DNA of 64,000 nucleotides from Phytophthora hibernalis (lineage: Eukaryota; Oomycota; Peronosporomycetes; Peronosporales; Peronosporaceae): NCBI GenBank assembly GCA_012656075.1, contig JAAKBF010000233.1:124001-188000 (forward strand), read 5' to 3'. Under the pieces are notes generated by a model that did not search any database, was not told the DNA's origin, and saw only the letters and a list, made by a program, of their open reading frames with translations. Both the position numbers and the translations under genes were made by a program. Position 1 is the first letter of the stretch. Every line of letters starts with the position of its first letter. Positions 40,868 to 50,430 of this stretch are shown one piece after another.

Positions 40868-41893
40868 GTTTGTTTAGAGGAGGTGGGTGCTGACGACCGA
40901 GAGCGTAGGTATCTGCTTGCGAGGAAGCAAATTCGAGAATGACACAGCGGAAGAGGCTGGTCAACGCGCTTTGGATAAGAACCACAGGACTTCTGGGCAT
41001 AGGGCATCCCAAAACAGTGCAGAGGATTGGCGACGCACGAACAGACAAGCGAGACCTGCACTTGGTGCCGTCAAGCCATACAGCGGCCAAGTGGTTTTCG
41101 CCACGAGGGGGAACAATGGATGGAGACTTGCCCGTCAGATGGTGTGCACGTACCCACGAACCCGAACAGCGAGTGTCCACCTCTGGCAGAAACCGGCCGC
41201 CTAATCTGTAGCGACGTGCGGTTAATCTGGCGCTTTCGCTGTACGACAGGACGGCGCAAGCAAGCAGCGTTGTGGCCATTTCAGACTCGACACGGAAGTC
41301 ATCGCCACGACGATATCTCAGTCAACGCTACGCCGCTGAAGCGAGTCTATCCACGCTGTGGGTTGCAACTTTGCAAGCGTTTGGCATGCCGTTTGTGAAC
41401 GTGCAGGAACTTTGTGATCCTTGTGTGTTGGCTGCCGCGTTGAGATCGTCTGTCTGGAGAAATGTACATGTATTAATAGATCGTCGAAGCCTTCGTGGCA
41501 CAGCCTGTGGCGCAGGTTGGGACAAGCTATTGCCGTCGATTGAAATGTGAAATTGCACACACACGTAGCCATATACTGTATCAAAGCTTTCACCAGTGCT
41601 CTCTGGAGCAGACCGTGTTGCTATTGACGACTCGCAACGATACGATGACCACCAGCATCCCTCGGTACGAGTTCCACTGCGAATGAACTTCACCGAGACT
41701 CAAACGGCAGTGACAGCGCTCTCTGCTGCCTCCTGTGGTGCTTGCAAGGGATACCGGAGCAAGTTGAAGCGGTAGCAAGATCAACACGCACGTCAATAGA
41801 CCGGGCCGACACGACGACCTGATGTTTCATTTATGAATGTCGAGCTCGATGCAAACCTAGCGATAAACTTTCGCTGCGGTGCTTGAATGCCGA
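40868..41893. other. Intergenic, no gene identified
   Basis: About 1 kb without a recognisable protein. The compound palindrome TACATGTATTAATA is at 41465-41478. The proximal part presumably contains the TOS1 promoter. Confidence 0.45.
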
Positions 41894-42937
41894 CTAAAGG
41901 TGACAAGCACGAACACTAGCGAGTGCCTCTTTCTCGGGTATCTGCACCTTGTAGTCCACCGCCGCATCAATGCGAGCCTTGATCTCCGGAGTGATCTTTT
42001 CCACGAAACGAATGGCCTCCAGATTCTCGTCCAGCTGCTTCCTCGTGTGAGCACCCAGCATCACCGTGGAGACATTGGGGTTAGACACGCACCAGGCGAC
42101 AGCCATCTGCGCGAGCGAGCAACCAAGGTTGTCGGCGATCTTCTCGAGCTCGAACGTCTTCTCAACGCGGTCACGGAAATCTGGCACAATCTTGTTGTAG
42201 AATTCGGTCGAGAAGCGTGAGCCCTCCGGGGTGTTGGTGGTGTACTTGCCAGACAGCACACCATACCCCAGAGGTGAGTACGTCGTCAGACCCAGCTTGT
42301 ACTTCTTAAACAGATCCAAGAACCCGTACTCCACGCGAGGGCGGTCGAAGATGTTGTATTTCGGCTGCTCCACAATCGGTCGAATCAAGCCAAGCCGGTC
42401 GGCGATTTGACATGCCTCGACAATATATTTGGCCATCCACTGACTGGTTCCCCAGTAGAAAGCCCAACCTTGTTCGATGGCGTAGTTCATCACGCGGACG
42501 GTCTCCTCAATCGGGGTGAAATCATCAGGACGGTGGCAGAAGAGAACATCGACATAGTCAAGCTGAAGACGCTTTAGCGAGGCTTTGAGGCCTTCGACGA
42601 TATGCTTACGGCTCAGTCCCTGGTCGTTGGGGCCCGTCTTGGTACCAACGTGGATCTTGGTTGAAATGACGAGGTCTTCACGCGACCAGACTCCCTCCTG
42701 GATTCCCTTCTGGATAGCGCGACCCACAACCTCCTCGGACTTGCCTTGGATGTAACACTCGGCATTGTCGTAAAAGTTGACGCCGCACTTGAACGCGTGG
42801 GTCATGATGTCGTACCAATTGGCGTCGGTACAACGGTCATCCCAGAGCATCCAGGCACCGAGCGAGAGCTTGGACACCAACAGGCCCGAGTTACCGAGGA
42901 AGCGGTAGGTCATCTTGGTTGGGGTGGAGGCGACCAT
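41894..42937 (-). CDS. Aldo/keto reductase of the Kv-beta (AKR6) type
   Basis: 347 aa, one exon, ATG 42937. The start 'MTYRFLGNSGLLVSKLSLG' and the catalytic tetrad are in place: Asp in NFYDNAE (about residue 56), the Tyr shortly after, Lys in ISTK and His in LFCHRP. 'TYSPLGYGVLSGKY' and the C-terminal NADPH site ('GAHTRKQLDENLEAI') match potassium-channel beta subunits and fungal/plant relatives. Likely an NADPH-dependent carbonyl reductase; no channel gene is adjacent. A damaged tandem copy lies downstream at 43651-44663. Confidence 0.85.
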   Translation of the reverse strand: MVASTPTKMTYRFLGNSGLLVSKLSLGAWMLWDDRCTDANWYDIMTHAFKCGVNFYDNAECYIQGKSEEVVGRAIQKGIQEGVWSREDLVISTKIHVGTKTGPNDQGLSRKHIVEGLKASLKRLQLDYVDVLFCHRPDDFTPIEETVRVMNYAIEQGWAFYWGTSQWMAKYIVEACQIADRLGLIRPIVEQPKYNIFDRPRVEYGFLDLFKKYKLGLTTYSPLGYGVLSGKYTTNTPEGSRFSTEFYNKIVPDFRDRVEKTFELEKIADNLGCSLAQMAVAWCVSNPNVSTVMLGAHTRKQLDENLEAIRFVEKITPEIKARIDAAVDYKVQIPEKEALASVRACHL

Positions 42938-43650
42938 GATTTGTACTTGGGCTGTTTTGAGAGAATTGAGAAGTGACTTCTATCTCCAGTCGCGAACGAA
43001 CTCACACCAATCTCTGTGCTCATTGTATTTACGAGTTGATGCCCCGAGATTATGCAGTTTTTGGTTTGGGTTTTTAGGGAGGGAGGTAAATTGACGTACA
43101 TTGATGTCACAGTATATTTTCCTAATGACTTCCTATGATTCACAATATGAGCCGAGATTATGCAGTCGTCGAGATGATGTGAGCACTTCAACCACAAGCT
43201 CATTCAGTACATGTCAAGCAATAATACATTCGCATTGGTGGGAGCTGTGCATTCAAAGATGATGCATTAGACTGCTCGGCATCATACGATCAGATACCTG
43301 TACATGTAGTCATTGCTCGGTTGCTTGAAGTATTAATAACTTGCTTCACAGAGAAGCCCACACACGGATAAAGCTGCTTCCCATAAAAAGTACTTCAGAA
43401 AGCGTACACGAGCTATTAAAATAGTTTTGTCGGTCTCGACTTAGCTACATGTAAGTTTTTGTTTATCAAAGGAACCAGGTTTCTATGATGGAAGCTAAAG
43501 TTCCGGTACCGGTAGCAATTTACTCTTCGAAGTACTACTTTGAAGCGATTCGATTTTACATGTTAGTTTTGAGTTGTGAGAATCAATATAAACTTACAGT
43601 GTGCTGGAGTTGTGAGGATGACTATAAACTTACTTTTTGAGCTTGACACG
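42938..43650. other. Intergenic between the two AKR copies
   Basis: No gene. Contains TACATGTA at 43301 and 43446, TATTAATA at 43331 and TACCGGTA at 43507. Confidence 0.5.
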
Positions 43651-44663
43651 CTACAAGTGGCGACTGCGAATCGCCCCAAGTGCCTCCTTCTGGGGGATCT
43701 GCACCTTGTAGCCCACCGACGCATCAATGCGAGCCTTGATCTCGCGCCACAAAACGAATAGCCTCCAGATTCTCGTCCAGCTGCTTCCTCGTGTGAGCAC
43801 CCAGCATCACCGTGGAGACGTTCGGGTTAGACACGCACCAGGCGACGGCCATCTGCACGAGCGAGCAACCAAGGTTGTCGGCGATCTTCTCGAGCTCGAA
43901 CGTCTTCTCAACGCGGTCACGGAAATCTGGCACAATCTTGTTGTAGAATTCGGTCGAGAAGCGTGAGCCCTCCGGGGTGTTGGTGGTGTACTTGCCAGAC
44001 AGCACACCATACCCCAGAGGTGAGTACGTCGTCAGACCCAGCTTGTACTTCTTAAACAGATCCAAGAACCCGTACTCCACGCGCGGGCGGTCGAAAATGT
44101 TGTATTTCGGCTGTTCCACAATCGGTCGAATCAAGCCAAGTAGGTCGGCGATCTCACACGCCTCCATAATATCTTCGGCCATCCACTCACTGGTGCCCCA
44201 TTAGAAAGTTCGATGGCGTAGTTCATCGCGCGGACGGTCTCCTCGATCGGGGTGAAATCATCAGGACGGTGGCAGAAGAGAACATCGACATAGTCAAGCT
44301 GAAGACGCTTGAGCGAGGCTTTGAGGCCTTCGACAATGTGCTTGCGGCCCAGACCTTGGTCATTCGGGCCTTCTTTCGTTCCCAAACAGATCTTGGTGGA
44401 GATAACGAGATCTTCACGAGACCAAACGCCTTCTTTGATTCCCTTTGGATGGCGCGGCCCACGATTTCTGCAGATTCGCCGCGCATGTACATTTCGGCAT
44501 TGTCGTAGTAATTGACTCCACACTTGAACGCATGGGTCATGATGTTGTACCAGGCATCGTCAGTGCACCGTTCATCCTTTCGCATCCAGGCTCCGAGTGA
44601 GATCTTGGAAACTAGCAGCCCCGAGTTGCCAAGGAAGCGGTAGGTCATCTTGGAAGGCTCCAT
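43651..44663 (-). pseudogene. Aldo/keto reductase pseudogene, tandem copy
   Basis: Closely similar to the intact reductase over its full length, with start 44663 (MEPSKMTYRFLGNSG) and a stop at 43651. Frame changes occur near 44448 and near 43745, and a deletion of about ten bases near 44205 removes the segment between 'NYAIE' and 'GTS'. The deletion is not in a homopolymer, which makes this a real pseudogene. Catalytic Asp, Tyr, Lys and His codons are all still present. Confidence 0.85.
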
Positions 44664-45237
44664 CGTGGGTAAAACACGTCTCGGCTCAACAGGAAATTGC
44701 GAATTGAAATGTACAGGCCGGGCGTTCCTGATGCAGCCGCTGTTGAAGCAGACGATCTGCAGCAGATCAACTGCCATATACGAATCTGAAGTAATCCAAA
44801 CATCCATTTCTGCGCGGTTGCCGGTTTTCAGTCAAAAACATGAGTGAAAATTGTTGTCACCCACAGATTACTTCAGATCTCTGCTCATGTCGGATGCCGG
44901 TTTTCAGCCTAAAACATGGCCACGCTTGGGTATTAAGATCCACGAATCCACCATGGCCGAAGAGTAAATATACCTGGAAAGTTATCCTTTCATTGCGAAA
45001 CCCACAATTACCCCCTGGTGTTCTGAAATGCTACGCCGACTCGCCACGATCCTGTCACGACGTAGTCCTTCACGCAAGTACATTCAACAATCACTTGATG
45101 CGGTTGTTCTGGTGGCGGGCGACACTTTAGTTACACAGCGGATTCAATCCATCCAGGTCCAATTCTTGGCGTTCATCGCGATCAGAACTTCATTCAAGCT
45201 GCCGATTCAAGCGGCTCACTGAAATCACCGACCCTCC
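44664..45237. other. Intergenic
   Basis: No supported gene. Two related stretches near 44780-44850 and 44860-44925 share 'GATTACTTCAGAT' in inverted orientation and a 'GGTTTTCAG...AAAACATG' word, suggesting a small decayed inverted duplication. Confidence 0.35.
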
Positions 45238-45863
45238 TCAGAAGGACATGTCCTTGTGTGCCTTAATGTCCTCCTCGCTGTACACCAACCTATCCCGCAG
45301 ACCTGAGATGGCCGAAATGACCTTAAACTTGGCTCGGATCCGCAGCAGTTCCTGCACCATGTCCTCGTCCACCACGTTCTGCCCACGAAAAGTCAGCAAC
45401 CAGAAAGGTGAAATTTCCCTCGATCACTTGCGCGCACCTTGAGCTCAAACGCCTCCAGCAACGCGCCGAACGAAGCCACCGACTTGGCTGCCCGAGCCCT
45501 GAGGACCAACAAAGTCACCAATCAGTTACCGGTATTCTACATGTACTGCAATCGATAAATTGACGAAACCGCCACGCACGGAGTTTGCTCTTGAGCTTTT
45601 CACTCTGCAGTATGTGTTTCCAGACTATGTAGCAGCCCTGGTAGAAGCCCAACTCGCTGCCGATCTCCGCGCCCTTCATGACACTACGGTAGACGATCAG
45701 TTTAATGTATTTCTACCAGTTTAGTGCACTGTAGTTCGTACCCGAGTTCGCGGCCTTCCTCGATGCCGAGTTCGCGGCCGCGCTCCAAGCCCAGAGCCTC
45801 TCCCTGCGCCACGAGCGTCTCCTCGAAGCCGGAGATGGCGTCGAAGGCGTCCGTGATGTCCAT
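45238..45863 (-). CDS. LTO1: LTO1 (ORAOV1) homologue, Yae1-type deca-GX3 protein
   Basis: Four exons on the minus strand; start ATG 45863 (MDITDAFDAISGFEETLV). The signature is a run of Gly every four residues: 'GEALGLERGRELGIEEGRELG', then after an intron 'GAEIGSELGFYQG'. This deca-GX3 pattern defines Yae1/LTO1 proteins, the adaptors that bring the Fe-S machinery to ABCE1 (Rli1). The last exon gives 'VVDEDMVQELLRIRAKFKV' and ends at 45238. One intron contains TACATGTA (45538) and TACCGGTA (45527). Confidence 0.75.
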
Positions 45864-46370
45864 GGCCGCTCTGATAATGAAGCTCAGTGAACTGGTGCAT
45901 ACAAATCCCAAGTCAAGTGCCGTGACTGGAGCAGACAGCACCTCGATCTTGCACAGTCGCAATGCTCATACCCGATACATGTCAGTTGAAGGTGAAAGCT
46001 CTACCGTTCATCCTAAGTTAGCGAGGACAGTGCAGCCATCTGAATCAGATGGCTGACAATACATGTATCCTGTCCTGTCCTGCAGGATGCCAGCCGTTTT
46101 GACCCTTGGGCGATGATGGGGCACGTTGAACTTGGCCAGAACCCCAAGCATCAAAACCCTGGAACTGGAACTGCAACCCAAATTCTACCGTTTCAACCCA
46201 CTGATGCTGGCGACAGCAAGGGACACGAATACGGCGGTCACCACCAAGTGAAGGCAACCCAGCCAAGAAGGAAAAGCGCTGTCTAAATTATTATAACCGT
46301 AGTAATTAGGTCTAGAGTACAGACGTCGAGCGCACGAGCAGCGAATGGAAACTGTGAGGGAGAGAGGCCT
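45864..46370. other. Intergenic
   Basis: No gene seen; TACATGTA at 46070-46077. The first part is probably the LTO1 upstream region. Confidence 0.4.
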
Positions 46371-47012
46371 TTACTGCTGCTGCGTCTGTTGGGCTTCCAC
46401 AGCGGCGGCAGTCAGCGGCTGCACCGTCTTGATGAAACGGCCTCTGACGCGCGGCCGCGCATTGGCCAGCGTCTTGCGCACGCCGTAGCGCACCATGTGC
46501 TGCGACAACCTGCGGGCGCGCTTGGCCATGTACTTGTGCAGCAGCGCACGCCGCGCCGCTGGATCGTAGATGCCGATCATCTTGACGGGCTCCGAGACGT
46601 CGTCCAGCCGCAGCGGTGAGAGGTCGCGCGGCAGGTTGTAGACGCTCGTGGGACTCACATCATCCATGGTCTTGGGCGACTGCAGCTCTGCGTCCGAAAA
46701 GTCCTCGGAGTTGGGCGTCGTGTAGCCGTCTGATTCGGCGGCACGTTGCCACTCCATGACGACGCTGAGAAAGAGCTCCTGCGAGCTCAGACGCGCGCGC
46801 GACAGTGGCCGCGGCAGGTTCTCCAGCAGCCAGCGGTCGTCGCCATTGGGGCGACGCAGCACGGGCAGAGACGGCAGCTCCACCTCGCGACTACGTTTCC
46901 TTGATTGCTGCTGCATGATTCTCTGGACTCGGCTGAGCGTTTCTCTGGAAAAGCGAATGTGTGGCGTTGGAGCTTTCGGCGACGACGTTTCCGGCCGCGA
47001 TCCATCACCCAA
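46371..47012 (-). CDS. CCT-motif protein
   Basis: 213 aa, one exon from ATG 47012. Most of it is polar and low complexity; near the C-terminus (about 158-200) it has 'RALLHKYMAKRARRLSQHMV', then 'RYGVRKTLANARPRVRGRF'. That is the CCT motif (CONSTANS, CO-like, TOC1): basic, with the RY.vRK..A..RpRv.GRF core. In plants the motif mediates nuclear import and NF-Y-like CCAAT binding. No B-box or receiver domain is present here. The role in this organism is unknown; a transcriptional regulator is the likely reading. Confidence 0.75.
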   Translation of the reverse strand: MGDGSRPETSSPKAPTPHIRFSRETLSRVQRIMQQQSRKRSREVELPSLPVLRRPNGDDRWLLENLPRPLSRARLSSQELFLSVVMEWQRAAESDGYTTPNSEDFSDAELQSPKTMDDVSPTSVYNLPRDLSPLRLDDVSEPVKMIGIYDPAARRALLHKYMAKRARRLSQHMVRYGVRKTLANARPRVRGRFIKTVQPLTAAAVEAQQTQQQ

Positions 47013-48074
47013 TCAGAACGCGCGTGCGTTTTAGCAGAAATACGCGGCACCGCCAAAACTATTTTTGTATGGTTGATACTCGATAGGTGTTGATCACTTG
47101 CTTTTGTTGTGACTGCGGTTTTCTAGCGAATAGATTTTCAGCCTTTAGGTTCAAGATCACGTCTGGAACCAAATGATCCTGCGATTTTGTATTTGTTGAG
47201 GGACTATTAGTTTAGCAAGGTATCTCTATCCTCTTTGACAGGATATGGAGCCATATTTATGCCGGCTTTTTACTTGCTTTTGTAAGGCTGTGGCGCGCCG
47301 ATTCAGGATCCAATGCCTCGGCTCTGGCTCTTTTGGTGCTTGGTGCGCGTCAAGGCGCGGTTGCATGCTAAAGCACCCGAGGTGGTTGGAGTCCAAAACA
47401 CTGCAGACTGCCTGCCAGTGGCAGGCAGGCAGGCAGTGCCACGGGGATTTGACACCATCGAGGACCACACGAAGGTGCATGTACCGGTATCGACACTCGC
47501 CGCCGCTGCTTGCGCACACGTTGCTGGCGCATCGACACGGCCGACGCAAGCGCTCTGGCCGGGAGTTGATCTACGACGACGCTGCATGCTGGTCGGTGCC
47601 GATCTTACAAACAGGCTCATTAATCTGCAGGCGAGCACAGCCGCACGCTAGGCGGCAGCAAAGATGCCTATCAAAAATTGGCTGGCTGCTTGCTCGTCGG
47701 AGCGGCAGTGCCAAATAGACGTGGGGTCGAGGCTCCACATAGAACAGAGCCTGATTGCCGCCGAATTCATTGGTCGGGGCTAGTGACGTACTTGCGGACC
47801 GCGGTGAGTGTCGGAGCCAGGCAGCGCCGCAGACGCACGCGGCGAGTGTCAAGAACGAAGTGACGCGGTTCTTTTCCATGTAGTGCGGGCAGCCAGTTAA
47901 ATCAGCCGCAAGCTCCCTCGTCGGAATCAAAGCGGCCGATATTTCTAACGCAGTCGCGAAACTTGACCTCGTTCGAGCGCTTGTTGTTCCTGGATCAGGA
48001 ATCTTGGTGCACATTGAAGGTATTGAATGCCCGATGTTATTCGTTTTTGCAAAATAAAAGCTGCAATACGACTA
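47013..48074. other. Region without a confident gene
   Basis: A 147-codon minus-strand frame (47571-48014) is the longest, but its composition and lack of any motif I know do not support a gene; it may be eroded transposon sequence. A GGCA(GGCAG) tetranucleotide-like repeat lies at 47418-47440, and TACCGGTA at 47482-47489. Confidence 0.35.
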
Positions 48075-48191
48075 CAGTGCGGGCGGAAATTATACTGCCA
48101 CCCAGTTTTCCCGCGATATTTCAACCAATAATGAGCTTCAAAACGCAAAGCTTAGACCAATGAGAAGCCCACAACAAAACAAAGCGAATGG
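48075..48191 (+). repeat. Left terminal inverted repeat of the Tc1-type element
   Basis: Begins CAGTGCGGGCGG; near-perfect match to the reverse complement of 49551-49666, with one extra base at position 5 and three substitutions. Confidence 0.95.
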
Positions 48192-48333
48192 CGGTTTTCG
48201 TGCTTGATTTCAATGAAACCTTGCTGCGTTTTCGTCAGAAATATCAACTTCAACTTCAACACGTACGGCGATAACTATACTGCCACTAGTTATTTATTGC
48301 CGTTTGTGGTGCCCTGGGTGTCCTGAGAGCCTG

Positions 48334-49332
48334 CTAGTACTTTGTCTTTGCTCCATGAAGCTCCAACACAGCGACGCACCTCTTAGGCATTGAATCAAGC
48401 AGCTTAATCATGTACGCAGACGTGATTTCTTCCCAGCATGTCTTGATAGTCGCTATCAGAGTGTCTCGAGTCTCAAACGGACGCCCATTCGCGTACACGG
48501 CCCGTGCAAGCACGCCCCACATGTTCTCTATCGGATTTAGGTCCGGCGACTTCGCTGGCCACTCCATCACCGTCACATTTTCTTCCTCAAGGAAGCCCTT
48601 TGTGGCCCGGGATGAGTGAATGGATGCATTGTCCTGCTGGAAAATGTACTCTCGACCGTAGACACGATCCAAAAACGGCAGCAAATACTCCGACAACGTG
48701 TAGATGTAACACTCGCTGTTCTGCGAGCCTTCCAGAATCACCAACTCACTCTTTCCCTTGGCACAAAATGCACCCCACACCATCACGCTTCCTCCTCCGT
48801 TTTGGCGACGAGAGTAGATCTGCGGTTCGAACCTCAAATCGAGCCAGTAGAACTGTAGGCCGTCAGGGCCATCTAAGTTGAACTTCTTCTCATCTGAAAA
48901 GACGACCTGAGACCACTTTGCAGCGTCCCAGGTCACCTTCTCACGCGCCCACTTGAGGCGATTTTCCTTGTGCGTCTTGGTAAGCACGGGAGTCGCCATA
49001 CGTTTCTCGTACTTGAACTCTGGGCTCTTTTGAAGCAGCTCTCGGATTCGGCGAGCGCTAATGGGCAATTCCAGTTGCTTTTGAAGCTTGGGGACTCTCA
49101 AACGGCCCTTGGAAGCCTCTCGAAACAACCGCCGCTTGGCCGTGACGGTAAGCTTCGGCGGCCGCCCGGACCGTTTGGTGGTGTTGTAGGCATCCGGTTC
49201 GGCGAGAAAAGCGTGCACAAGCGGTCTAGAACGCTTTAGAGTCCTCGAAATAGCTCGCTCGCTCAATCCGCACATGCGGAGAGCTCCAATTTCCCCCTTC
49301 TTCTTCTCAGTCAGTGACCGACCTCTCGGCAT
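48334..49332 (-). CDS. Tc1-family DD34E transposase, open frame
   Basis: 332 aa from the ATG at 49332 (MPRGRSLTEKKKGEIGALR), chosen over the ATG eight codons upstream because it begins the paired HTH ('LSERAISRTLKRS', 'PPKLTVTAKRRLF', 'RRIRELLQKSP'). The catalytic residues are Asp in VVFSDEKKF (about residue 146), Asp in IFQQDNASIH and Glu in SPDLNPIENMW; exactly 34 residues separate the second Asp and the Glu. No stop or frameshift. It would cut and paste the surrounding element at TA sites. The frame is centred between the TIRs on the minus strand. Confidence 0.95.
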   Translation of the reverse strand: MPRGRSLTEKKKGEIGALRMCGLSERAISRTLKRSRPLVHAFLAEPDAYNTTKRSGRPPKLTVTAKRRLFREASKGRLRVPKLQKQLELPISARRIRELLQKSPEFKYEKRMATPVLTKTHKENRLKWAREKVTWDAAKWSQVVFSDEKKFNLDGPDGLQFYWLDLRFEPQIYSRRQNGGGSVMVWGAFCAKGKSELVILEGSQNSECYIYTLSEYLLPFLDRVYGREYIFQQDNASIHSSRATKGFLEEENVTVMEWPAKSPDLNPIENMWGVLARAVYANGRPFETRDTLIATIKTCWEEITSAYMIKLLDSMPKRCVAVLELHGAKTKY

Positions 49333-49550
49333 GCAGAACACCACTAATTCTATCAACCATAAAGCATACTATACACGTATAGATCCGTTAGTACACAGCC
49401 TGCAACATATCTGAAGCTTAGTGGATGACTACGCGGTTAACCTGCTGAAAGGCGGGGTGGCAGTATAGTAATCGCCGCCTAGAGCAGTGGCCGCGGCACT
49501 CTTTCTGCTGTTGTCAAAGCTGCGGAGCGCCGAATGGCGTCAAACGACCT

Positions 49551-49666
49551 CCATTCGCTTTGTTGTGTTGTGGGCTTTTCATTGGTCTAAGCGTTGCGTT
49601 TTGAAGCTCATTATTGGTTGAAATATCGCGGGAAAACTGGGTGGCAGTATAATTTCCGCCCGACTG
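49551..49666 (-). repeat. Right terminal inverted repeat of the Tc1-type element
   Basis: Ends ...CCGCCCGACTG followed by TA; immediately beyond the TA lies TACCGGTA (49669-49676). Confidence 0.95.
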
Positions 49667-49676
49667 TATACCGGTA

Positions 49677-50430
49677 ATAGTAAGTATTTAATACTGCTTG
49701 TGCAAATATTGTACTGCTGCAAACAAATTAATGTCGCAATTAATTTAAACCGGTAATTGCCAAAAAGTCAAAACAATATTCATATAGAGCACAATTATTT
49801 ACTGTTTTGCTCTAATGACCTCTCGGAATTGGGAATAAATTGTTGTCCAATCAAAATCGTTTCACGAAATTCCCAGACCCAGACACCGGCGGAGAAACCA
49901 GGGCCTAAGCTTAGCTCCGGTGTCCCCCTTAGGCACGGGTAGGAATAAATTTAAATTTAATGTAATGGCTTTATTTTAAAAAATCCAAACTGTGTTGGTT
50001 ATGTATTAAAAAGCATAACCAACACAGGAAGAAACCTAGAGAGTAAGTATTTCTATGACTAGAAATGTATTTAACGCTATTTAAGTATTTTACTATTTTA
50101 CAACTCTAGATACATACGGCTTGAATCTGAGTAGGCATTAACCGGCTCTCACGATTACCCCAAGCACAGCGCTCAAGAGAATGCCTGGACGCTGTCAACT
50201 GTCCTAATTAATAATTGTGTTTGCTAATATTTAATACCACACAAGTTAATACTTAATTCCAAAATTATACACGGGGCTTACAAATTAGGACAGGTTTTAC
50301 AGTAAACATGTAGTATTAATACAGCAATGGTAAGCTTAATAAGGTTTGCTAAAGATTTGCTTCCCATCCTGATGCCGATCACGTGGGCGAGAGCCATGGT
50401 TGACCAAGTCGACGGACAGACAGAATCTCG
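49677..50430. other. AT-rich intergenic region
   Basis: No gene recognised. Contains the hairpin at 49990-50027 and TATTAATA at 50314-50321. Confidence 0.5.
49990..50027. repeat. Perfect 14-bp inverted repeat, 10-base AT-rich loop
   Basis: CTGTGTTGGTTATG at 49990-50003 is exactly complementary to 50014-50027; the loop is TATTAAAAAG. It could be the tip of a decayed palindromic element or a hairpin-forming transcript end. Confidence 0.75.

Larger units (their letters stand above)
48075..49666 (-). mobile_element. Complete Tc1-type transposon, 1,592 bp, with TA target duplication
   Basis: Terminal inverted repeats of about 117 bp (48075-48191 and 49551-49666) differ at about four positions. 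The ends are CAGT...ACTG, flanked on both sides by TA (48073-48074 and 49667-49668). Each TIR region holds two direct copies of a 21-bp site: outer 48081-48101 and 49641-49661 ('GGGCGGAAATTATACTGCCA'), inner 48266-48286 and 49457-49477. This is the IR/DR layout seen in Tc1-like elements such as Sleeping Beauty. The transposase frame is uninterrupted. TIR identity plus an open frame suggest recent activity. Confidence 0.95.

Noticed and set aside
47571..48014. 147-codon minus-strand frame as a gene
   Set aside because: No start context, motif or neighbour support; adjacent to a transposon and probably debris.
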